Shown here: piece by piece, positions 1-5,718 of the stretch
How the letters are laid out: each line of letters opens with the position of its first letter
Numbering within the stretch: position 1 is the first letter of the stretch
DNA from: Pseudomonadota bacterium
GTDB lineage: Bacteria; Desulfobacterota; Desulfobulbia; Desulfobulbales; DAOVYS01
Length of the DNA: 5,737 nt
Assembly (NCBI GenBank): GCA_030635485.1
Contig: DAOVYS010000184.1
Span: forward strand, 1 to 5,737
Direction: 5' to 3'
The notes under the pieces: generated by a model
The model's database searches: none
The model's input: the letters and a program-made list of their open reading frames with translations, nothing else
What the model was told of the DNA's origin: nothing
Position numbers and translations under genes: made by a program

Positions 1-72
1 AAAACTTTAGCGTACAATTGTCAACTGAATTTGCATAGAACTATCTGATTTTTTGTAAAAAATAGTATATGG

Positions 73-101
73 TTGGATGGCTTCCTGTTTTATGGTATTA
101 T
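73..101 (+). promoter_or_regulatory. Candidate sigma70-type promoter for the kinase operon
   Basis: A -10-like hexamer TATTAT (96-101, five of six consensus bases) lies 17 bases after a weak -35-like hexamer TTGGAT (73-78, three of six). Transcription would begin near position 108, about 120 bases before the preferred kinase start codon. The perfect inverted repeat at 110-140 would then form the extreme 5' end of the message. The surrounding AT-rich leader agrees with a promoter. This is pattern matching only; AT-rich DNA yields such pairs by chance and other sigma factors are possible. Confidence 0.3.
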
Positions 102-109
102 TAGTAGTA

Positions 110-140
110 TCTGTCCGGAAATGTTGCATTTCCGGACAGA
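110..140. repeat. Perfect 14-bp inverted repeat (hairpin or operator) upstream of the kinase
   Basis: Bases 110-123 are exactly complementary to bases 127-140, leaving a TTG triloop. Each arm contains the self-complementary hexamer TCCGGA (114-119 and 131-136). Neither side is followed by a T tract, so it is not a standard intrinsic terminator for either strand. It lies between the candidate promoter and the kinase start. It could therefore be a protein-binding operator, a stabilising hairpin at the 5' end of the mRNA, or one copy of a dispersed palindromic repeat. The structure is seen directly; its role is not known. Confidence 0.7.
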
Positions 141-214
141 GGGGCTACGGGCCGTTTGGTAGATGGGGTGCCGGTGAATGCTTACCGTAACGTCCATCTG
201 CCGAATTATAGAGC

Positions 215-221
215 AAAGGGG
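215..221 (+). promoter_or_regulatory. Ribosome binding site that decides the kinase start
   Basis: The purine-rich run AAAGGGG lies 7 bases before the ATG at 229. It favours that start over the in-frame ATG at 178, which has only a poorer GGGG (165-168) upstream. The 17 extra residues from 178 would precede the HAMP-like segment and resemble no domain. Confidence 0.55.
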
Positions 222-228
222 TCAGTTA

Positions 229-2892
229 ATGAATATTAGCCGCATAGATGAATTTATTAAAGCTGTTATGAAAGCCGCAAATGGAAATCATACCGTCCGG
301 GTTGCTCTTTCAGGTGAAAATGACCGGCTTGATACTCTTGCAAATGGCTTAAATAAGATTTTTGATCATCTTCAAGAAAAAGGGGTGGAAGTAAATAATG
401 AAGAATTTGAAGAATATTCCAGACTGTCGCTGAAACAAAAGAATGAGTTGGAGAAACGTTCAGCGGAAATAGCGGAATCGAACAAACGACTTCAGGTGGA
501 GATTGCCAGCCGGAAACTGGCTGAGGAGGTGACAAAAAAGGCTCTTAAAACAACGGAAACCATTTTGACGGGAATGCCAGTTGGTTTTGTCGTGATTGAT
601 AAAAAACAGATAGTTCGCAGGGTAAATGATACCGCATTACAGATCATGGGGAAAACAAGTGACGAGGTTCTGGGAAAGGTATGCCATTTGAATATATGTC
701 CCGCCTGTAAAGGCCGGTGTCCGATATTGGATCTTGGACAGACAGGTGATTGTTCGGAAAAGGTGGTGCTTTCTTCAAACGGTCAGGAAATTCCTATCCT
801 TAAAACGGTTATACGGATAACCCTTGAAGGGGAAGAGGTCTTGCTCGAGGCCTTTGTAGACATAAGCGGCCGGAAGCGGGCTGAAGAAGCCTTGATGCAG
901 GCCAAGGAAGATGCTGAGGCCGCCAACCGGGCCAAGAGTGAATTTTTAGCCAATATGAGTCATGAGATCCGTACGCCTATGAATGGCGTTATCGGTATGA
1001 CGGATCTGGTGTTGGCAATGGACCTTGACACGGAACAGCGCAGCTATCTTGAAATGGTAAAAATTTCCGCCGACCGGCTTCTTGGCGTTATCAACGATAT
1101 TCTTGATTTTTCCAAGATAGAGGCAGGAAAATTCAGGATTGACCTCATACCTTTTCGTATCCGTGATGTGATCGACGACCTTTTGAAAATGCTGACCATA
1201 AATGTACAGGAAAAAGGGTTGGAACTGGCATGTCAAGTCAGCGCCGGGGTGCCTGATGGTTTGATCGGCGATCCCGGGCGTTTAAGGCAAATAATTGTCA
1301 ACCTAGTCGGCAATGCCATTAAGTTCAGTGAAAAAGGGGAGGTGCTGGTGAGGGTAGAGATGGCCGGCAATATCTCATCATCCGATATTGAGAAAACGGC
1401 TGCCAATAATTTTATGCTCCATTTTATGGTTAAGGATACGGGCATCGGCATCCCCGAGGATAAACAGCAATCTATTTTTCAGCCTTTTTCTCAGGCTGAC
1501 GGATCATCAACGCGCAGGGTAGGGGGGACCGGACTGGGGCTGAGCATTTGCGCCCAGCTGGTCGATTTGATGGGCGGCAGGATCTGGGTTGAGAGTTTAT
1601 CCGGACATGGATCCACGTTCCATTTTACCGCCTGTTTTCAGGAAGATATTGATGTGTCTCAAAAACAGGAACTGTTACCGGTCAAAGATTTAAAGGATCT
1701 ATCTATACTTGTGGTAATTGAAAATGTAACCAGCCGGCTTGTTTTTAAAGAGATAATTAAAAATTGGACAAACAAGGTAAAGACAGTGGCCGGCGGTAAA
1801 GCAGCCCTGGCGGTTCTTGAACAACAATCGTGTGATGTCGTTATTCTTGACGCAATAATGGCTGGAATGGACGGTTTTGAGGTGGCTGAAAAAATTAATA
1901 ATAGTTCAAGGTCAAACGTGCCGAGCATAATAATGCTGACCTCAGCCGGACAAAAAGGGGATGCGGTCCGCTGTCATGAAGCAGGTGTAGCGGCATATCT
2001 TTTAAAACCGGTTAACCAGTCTGATTTATTGGCTGCCGTACGGACAGTGACAGGTGGGCTGAAGAAGCAGGAAGGATCAATGGAGGAACGGCCTCTGGTA
2101 ACACGTCATACACTCAGGGAGAGCAAGAGAGATATCCATATCCTTTTGGCTGAAGATGAGTTTATCAACCAGACGCTGGCAATTGCCCTGCTTGAAGGAG
2201 AAGGCTGGCAGGTTGCCTCTGTGAACAACGGCAGGGAAGCTGTACAGGCATTGGCAGCCGATGACTTTGATTTGATTCTGATGGATATACAGATGCCGGA
2301 TATGGACGGGCTCAAGGCAACAGCCCTTATCCGGGAAAATGAAAAGAGGACCGGTGAACATATCCCCATCATCGCCATGACGGCACACGCCATGAAAGGG
2401 GATCGCGAGAGATGTCTGGATGCGGGAATGGACGGCTATATTCCCAAACCCATAGACATTAATAAGATGCTGGAAGAGATAAACAGGGTGCTTGAAGTCG
2501 ATTGCCTGGAGAGACCGTTGGCCGGCTTTCAGGAGGAAGAGATAAAAGAACCGCTGGACTATGACAGTTTTGTCTTGAAAAGGTGTCAAGGAAAAGAGAA
2601 GACGGCAAAAAAAATGATAGAGCTTCTTTTGCGGGAAAGCAGTCCCAGATGGCTGGCCGAGGCCGAAGCCGCGGTAGAAGTGCAAGATCCCGATAGAATT
2701 CGTACGGTCTGCCATGCCATTATAGGAACAGCCTCAACTGTTTGTGCGCAGGAACTTTCCGATACCGCGGCTGAACTTGGACGGCTGGCGCGGGAAGGCA
2801 AAATGGATCAGACCTTACAGGCTCTGCAATCATTTAAAGAAGCCTATGTGAGACTTCAGGATTGGGGTAAGAACATAACTTTGGATAAATGA
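229..2892 (+). CDS. Soluble hybrid sensor histidine kinase (HAMP-like/PAS/HisKA/HATPase/REC/REC/HPt)
   Basis: This is an 887-residue hybrid kinase from the preferred ATG at 229; the frame is open from ATG 178 (904 residues). No membrane segment or signal peptide is visible, so it should act in the cytoplasm. Residues about 2-50 resemble a HAMP module, followed by a charged coiled coil (about 60-105). A PAS domain (about 105-213) carries a cluster C152-H153-x3-C157-x2-C160-x3-C164 plus C175. HisKA has the H-box SHEIRTPMNG with phospho-acceptor H245. The ATPase has N-box N358/N362, DTGIGIP (403-409) and GGTGLGL (432-438). REC1 (about 491-606) keeps D541, T571 and K593, but the usual Asp pair reads I497-E498. 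REC2 (about 636-755) looks complete: E642, D643, D686, T718, K740. A C-terminal HPt (about 777-873) has H829, with Ile at 832 where the HxxKG lysine is usual. The layout is that of a BarA-type phosphorelay, His to Asp to His, with the output regulator elsewhere. The stop overlaps the PilZ gene region, suggesting joint expression. The signal sensed is unknown. Confidence 0.95.
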   Translation: MNISRIDEFIKAVMKAANGNHTVRVALSGENDRLDTLANGLNKIFDHLQEKGVEVNNEEFEEYSRLSLKQKNELEKRSAEIAESNKRLQVEIASRKLAEEVTKKALKTTETILTGMPVGFVVIDKKQIVRRVNDTALQIMGKTSDEVLGKVCHLNICPACKGRCPILDLGQTGDCSEKVVLSSNGQEIPILKTVIRITLEGEEVLLEAFVDISGRKRAEEALMQAKEDAEAANRAKSEFLANMSHEIRTPMNGVIGMTDLVLAMDLDTEQRSYLEMVKISADRLLGVINDILDFSKIEAGKFRIDLIPFRIRDVIDDLLKMLTINVQEKGLELACQVSAGVPDGLIGDPGRLRQIIVNLVGNAIKFSEKGEVLVRVEMAGNISSSDIEKTAANNFMLHFMVKDTGIGIPEDKQQSIFQPFSQADGSSTRRVGGTGLGLSICAQLVDLMGGRIWVESLSGHGSTFHFTACFQEDIDVSQKQELLPVKDLKDLSILVVIENVTSRLVFKEIIKNWTNKVKTVAGGKAALAVLEQQSCDVVILDAIMAGMDGFEVAEKINNSSRSNVPSIIMLTSAGQKGDAVRCHEAGVAAYLLKPVNQSDLLAAVRTVTGGLKKQEGSMEERPLVTRHTLRESKRDIHILLAEDEFINQTLAIALLEGEGWQVASVNNGREAVQALAADDFDLILMDIQMPDMDGLKATALIRENEKRTGEHIPIIAMTAHAMKGDRERCLDAGMDGYIPKPIDINKMLEEINRVLEVDCLERPLAGFQEEEIKEPLDYDSFVLKRCQGKEKTAKKMIELLLRESSPRWLAEAEAAVEVQDPDRIRTVCHAIIGTASTVCAQELSDTAAELGRLAREGKMDQTLQALQSFKEAYVRLQDWGKNITLDK

Positions 2893-2897
2893 GGAGG
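2892..2897 (+). promoter_or_regulatory. Shine-Dalgarno of the PilZ gene, overlapping the kinase stop
   Basis: AGGAGG begins on the last base of the kinase TGA (2890-2892) and lies 6 bases before the ATG at 2904. It lies only 3 bases before the ATG at 2901, and downstream of the ATG at 2889 that overlaps the kinase stop. It therefore selects ATG 2904 as the likely start. Ribosomes ending kinase translation would already cover it, which points to translational coupling. Confidence 0.7.
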
Positions 2898-2903
2898 ACC
2901 ATG

Positions 2904-3233
2904 ATGTCAGATAATAATAGAGAATATCCTAGAATCGACATGCTCAACCTCTTGTCTTATGAATGCATGGATGATGAAGGCAGCCCTCTGCTACAGGGTA
3001 TGGGAAGGATACTGGACATAAGCCGGGGAGGGGTCAAGATTGAGACACATGTCAAGATTGAACTGAGGAGTCTGGTGCTTATGAAAATCGGGTTTAAGGA
3101 TGAAATTATTGATGTCAAAGGTGAGGTCGTCTACTGCAGGAAAGTAGAGTCAGCGATGTTTGAAAGCGGGGTCCGTTTCCTTGGGGTCAATGACAGATTG
3201 ATCCAGATAATTGAAGGTGTAGGAAAGTCCTGA
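2904..3233 (+). CDS. Stand-alone PilZ-domain protein, probable c-di-GMP receptor
   Basis: This 109-residue protein is essentially one PilZ domain. The N-terminal RxxxR motif is present (R6-E-Y-P-R10), and the second motif DxSxxG is present as D38-I-S-R-G-G (D38, S40, G43). A C-terminal GVRFLG stretch (about 89-94) matches the closing strand of the PilZ barrel. With both motifs intact, PilZ proteins normally bind cyclic di-GMP and pass the signal on by protein contact. No enzymatic or DNA-binding domain is attached. ATG 2904 is preferred because it has ideal spacing from AGGAGG at 2892-2897; ATGs at 2889 and 2901 are in the same frame. The gene sits between the hybrid kinase and the exported protease, so it may connect c-di-GMP level to either one. 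That link is inferred from position only. Confidence 0.88.
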   Translation: MSDNNREYPRIDMLNLLSYECMDDEGSPLLQGMGRILDISRGGVKIETHVKIELRSLVLMKIGFKDEIIDVKGEVVYCRKVESAMFESGVRFLGVNDRLIQIIEGVGKS

Positions 3234-3284
3234 TTGGATCCGAATCGAAGCGCAACTGAACGGGTCGGCAGATTTTTCGTCATA

Positions 3285-5138
3285 ATGAAACAGTATCAGA
3301 CGATTACGGTGATTTTTTTTGCAGTGATACTGACTGCTGTTACTGGTTTCGCCCAGAATACCCTTTCTGATCCATATGTGATTTTTCAGAAACATTATGA
3401 TGCAATCGGAGGGCTGCAAAGGCTGAAGGCGATTAAGACCTTTTATTGTGAAGGTACAACCATTTACGATGGCCTTGAGGGCAGGTTTAAAGAGTGGGGA
3501 AAAAGATCGCTTAAGTATCGTTTGGAGGAAGATTATTCCGTAATCACCCAGGTGTCCGGAGATAATGGAAAGTTTTCCTGGCTCAGGGACACGAACGGTA
3601 AAATTCTGATCCAGCGGGACGAGGAGACCATCAAGAGAAGAGAGATCAGGAAGCTGCTGGAAGATTTTGAACACTTAGATCCTGATTCAGACAAGTTCTC
3701 CTTGGCCTTTGAATCCATTCAGAAGATCAATGAGACTGACTGCTATGTTGTCAAAATGGTCAATACGATAAACCGTGATGTGACATGGAATTATTTTGAT
3801 TTAAAGACTTTCTACAAGGTGAAATCCGTTACAAGGCAGCCGGATATTTCAGTGCACTCCACCTTTTCCGATTACCGTGAGACAGACGGAGTCAAACATC
3901 CGTTTTATGAGGAGTCGATAATATTCCCCAGGGACAAGAGGGAAGTTGTCCGCTTGAGCTGTTTTCTCATCAATCCTGAGATTGATCCTTCCATTTTTGA
4001 GCCTCCTGAAAAAGATGTCCGGGATTTTCGATTCATATCTCCAGGTATGTCGGAACATATCCGGTTCCGCCTGAATGAAAATAATATATACCTGCCTGTC
4101 CGGATCAGGTCTGAAGAAAGGGTCTGGCTGCTCGACAGCGGGGCCTCGATGTCGGTAATTGACGCTGATTACGCTGAAAGCCTGGGCCTTGAGCATGAAG
4201 GAGGGATCAAGGGGTATGGCTTTGGTAATAATTTTGAACTGAGTTTTGTAACACTTCCTCCATTTCAGGTAAAGGGCGTTCAATTTGATCCGCAGAAGGT
4301 CTATTCCTTTAAAGGATTATCAGCCAATTTTCATGAACCGGATGTTGCCGGCATACTGGGTTATGATTTCCTGTCCAGGTTTGTTGTCAAAATCAATTAT
4401 GCAATAAAGGAAATGTCTCTGTATGATCCTGACCGGTTTTATTATAACGGCCCTGGGAGAGTGATGGATGCCCCACTTAAAAATAAGACGTTCAGCGTGG
4501 TGATGACAGTGGACGGGACATACTCGGGGAAATGGAGCCTTGATCTGGGTGCATTCAACACTTCATTTCATTTTCCATTTGCATCTGAACATCATCTGCT
4601 TTTAAGAAAGGGGGTCGACCGGATCAGCGGCGGGATGGCTGATGAATATATGGAGCGAACCGTCCAGTTCAAGACCGCGGACCTGGGAGGATTTGTTGTT
4701 TATGATCCATTGATCAGTGTGCCGCTTGAAAAGGGAAAGGGGGTTGGTTCAGGCGGCGAGCTTGTCGGGACAATCGGAAATTCTCTGCTGCGCTATTTTG
4801 TAATCTATCTTGATTATAATCGTCAGCAGGTAATTTTTGAAAAGGGGGTCGATTTTGGCAGGAAATTTCCAAGAGACAAGAGCGGTCTTATCATAGGGCC
4901 AAATGAAAACGGCCTGCCGAGAATACTTTTTGTGGCTCCGGCTTCTCCGGCAGAGGCTGCAGGGTTTGTTGCAGGTGATGTCATCGACCGCATCAACGGG
5001 GTCGATGGGAAGAATTTTTCGGGAATAGTTTCCATATACGAATTACTCCGCAAAGAAGCAGGCGCCCGGTATACGTTTGAAGTGCATCGGAATGATGAAA
5101 TTGTAAAGATTGATCTGGTGTTAAAGGATCTGTTTTAA
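3285..5138 (+). CDS. Exported retropepsin-like aspartic protease with LolA-like N-terminus and PDZ domain
   Basis: From ATG 3285 the product has 617 residues. It opens with a typical Sec signal peptide: a short polar start with Lys2, a hydrophobic core about 6-20, and likely cleavage after G-F-A (residue 23). A LolA-like, lipoprotein-sorting-type region follows (about 30-245), including AIGGLQRLKAIKTFYCEGT. The first retropepsin-like module has the catalytic-type motif D284-S-G-A and a later ILGYDFL (357-363), the usual hydrophobic-Gly partner. A second, more diverged module has D420-L-G-A and GTIGNSLL (495-502). A PDZ domain ends the protein (about 535-617), with PASPAEAAGFVAGDVI as its ligand-groove region. 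The protein should act in the periplasm or cell envelope as a peptidase or peptide-binding protein; its substrate is unknown. The frame also opens at TTG 3234, which has a better ribosome site (AGGAAAG, 3221-3227) but would add 17 residues before the signal peptide. No clear ribosome site precedes ATG 3285, so the start is uncertain. It is probably co-transcribed with the two upstream genes. Confidence 0.85.
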   Translation: MKQYQTITVIFFAVILTAVTGFAQNTLSDPYVIFQKHYDAIGGLQRLKAIKTFYCEGTTIYDGLEGRFKEWGKRSLKYRLEEDYSVITQVSGDNGKFSWLRDTNGKILIQRDEETIKRREIRKLLEDFEHLDPDSDKFSLAFESIQKINETDCYVVKMVNTINRDVTWNYFDLKTFYKVKSVTRQPDISVHSTFSDYRETDGVKHPFYEESIIFPRDKREVVRLSCFLINPEIDPSIFEPPEKDVRDFRFISPGMSEHIRFRLNENNIYLPVRIRSEERVWLLDSGASMSVIDADYAESLGLEHEGGIKGYGFGNNFELSFVTLPPFQVKGVQFDPQKVYSFKGLSANFHEPDVAGILGYDFLSRFVVKINYAIKEMSLYDPDRFYYNGPGRVMDAPLKNKTFSVVMTVDGTYSGKWSLDLGAFNTSFHFPFASEHHLLLRKGVDRISGGMADEYMERTVQFKTADLGGFVVYDPLISVPLEKGKGVGSGGELVGTIGNSLLRYFVIYLDYNRQQVIFEKGVDFGRKFPRDKSGLIIGPNENGLPRILFVAPASPAEAAGFVAGDVIDRINGVDGKNFSGIVSIYELLRKEAGARYTFEVHRNDEIVKIDLVLKDLF

Positions 5139-5142
5139 GTTA

Positions 5143-5406
5143 CTACATGACTATCTTTACATCCGGGTGCTTTTTCAGCGCAATGTAGATCGCGGTTCGT
5201 GTCTCTTCATTTGTTACCGTGACCTCAAGATTCAGGGAACAGTATTTGCCTCCACGGCTGATATTGGAAAATGAGACCCTGCGGTTTTCTTCATGGGGCA
5301 CGCAGCCTGCAATGGCCTTTTCGATCCGTTCCCGGTCCGTGCCGATCACCTTGAATGTCCATTTGCACGGATACTCAAGTTCAAGTTTTTGATTGTCCTG
5401 ATTCAT
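5143..5406 (-). CDS. DUF493 (YbeD-like) family protein
   Basis: This 87-residue protein matches the DUF493/YbeD family in length and pattern. It has an early YPCKWTFKVIG strand (12-22), a central SRGGKYCSLNLEVTV segment (50-64) corresponding to the family's S-x-G-K-Y-x-S stretch, and a final V-K-I-V-M. Members are small cytoplasmic proteins with a ferredoxin-like, ACT-like fold. A regulatory ligand- or protein-binding role is often suggested but is not settled. It carries three cysteines (C14, C35, C56), with no motif I recognise. The gene is convergent with the protease gene, with four bases between the stops, and ends in tandem stops (TAG then TAA). No good Shine-Dalgarno precedes its ATG. 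It does not appear functionally linked to the opposite-strand operon. Confidence 0.85.
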   Translation of the reverse strand: MNQDNQKLELEYPCKWTFKVIGTDRERIEKAIAGCVPHEENRRVSFSNISRGGKYCSLNLEVTVTNEETRTAIYIALKKHPDVKIVM

Positions 5407-5414
5407 GATTCAGG

Positions 5415-5444
5415 TATATATCATCCTGCGTTAGTGAACGGCAA
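5415..5444 (-). promoter_or_regulatory. Candidate promoter of the DUF493 gene
   Basis: Read on the minus strand, TTGCCG (5439-5444) is followed after 18 bases by TATATA (5415-5420), each matching four of six consensus bases. Transcription would start around 5408, almost at the ATG (5404-5406). The message would be nearly leaderless, which would explain the missing Shine-Dalgarno. The match is weak and could be chance. Confidence 0.2.
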
Positions 5445-5524
5445 CCATTTTCAGTACCTTTAGTTATTTTCAGTTTATCTGGCTAATAAGGCGGCCCTTT
5501 ACCCACAAATAATGTATTGGTAAA

Positions 5525-5718
5525 ACCCCGAAGGGGTGGAGGCGTATAGCCGGTGTGCTTCAGTAACGGATAACCCAAGTATATCAGTCCTGAAGGGACG
5601 ACGTTTTTTTTGGGGGGAATCGGCCACGGTAAGGCGTCGTCCCTTCAGGACGATCCCCTGTATGCACCCCATACCGGTGGCTGAAGCACACCGGCTATAT
5701 GCCATTGCCCCTTTGGGG
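5525..5718. repeat. Long imperfect palindrome (MITE-like or REP/BIME-like element, or structured RNA)
   Basis: The stretch folds on itself almost end to end. Positions 5526-5563 pair with 5681-5718 with a single mismatch (5540 with 5704). This includes 19 perfect consecutive pairs (5545-5563 with 5681-5699). After a partly paired internal loop (about 5564-5586 and 5652-5680), bases 5587-5603 pair perfectly with 5635-5651, leaving a 31-base apical loop with T8 (5604-5611) and G6 (5612-5617). No transposase gene and no credible coding frame lies in it; a minus-strand open frame across it is a by-product of the palindrome. It occupies most of the 331-base gene-free stretch after the DUF493 start. 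The likely explanations are a non-autonomous mobile element, a composite of inverted REP-type palindromes mobilised by a REP-associated transposase elsewhere, or a structured non-coding RNA. The structure is seen directly; the class is inferred. Confidence 0.8.
5587..5651. repeat. Perfect 17-bp inner inverted repeat with 31-base loop
   Basis: Bases 5587-5603 and 5635-5651 are exact reverse complements. With one bulged base (5586) the pairing continues for three more pairs (5583-5585 with 5652-5654). Each arm is itself a small hairpin of GTCC and GGAC around five bases (5587-5599 and 5639-5651). The arms can thus switch between local hairpins and one long stem, a pattern typical of REP-type units placed head to head. 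Confidence 0.75.

Noticed and set aside
111..139. Intrinsic terminator of an upstream gene
   Set aside because: The stem is strong, but it is followed by purine-rich AGGGGC on the plus strand and lacks a T tract on the minus strand.
2077..2715. Minus-strand open frame of 212 codons
   Set aside because: It is antisense to REC2 and HPt of the kinase, whose residues match the expected family motifs. It shows no domain features.
3231..3287. Selenocysteine insertion at the TGA between PilZ and protease
   Set aside because: The PilZ domain is complete before the TGA, and I see only about four complementary pairs downstream, not a convincing bacterial SECIS hairpin.
3150..3674. Minus-strand open frame of 174 codons
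   Set aside because: It is antisense to the PilZ end and the protease start, lacks recognisable motifs, and conflicts with well-supported plus-strand genes.
5587..5611. Intrinsic terminator: short hairpin followed by eight T
   Set aside because: The local stem has only four pairs and four bases separate it from the T tract. No plus-strand gene leads into it, and the same bases form the longer inner stem instead.
5499..5705. Minus-strand open frame of 68 codons covering the palindrome
   Set aside because: It lies almost wholly inside the inverted repeat, resembles no protein family I know, and its composition is explained by the two complementary arms.
5525..5718. CRISPR array
   Set aside because: The repeats are two inverted pairs, not regularly spaced direct repeats, and no cas gene is present.
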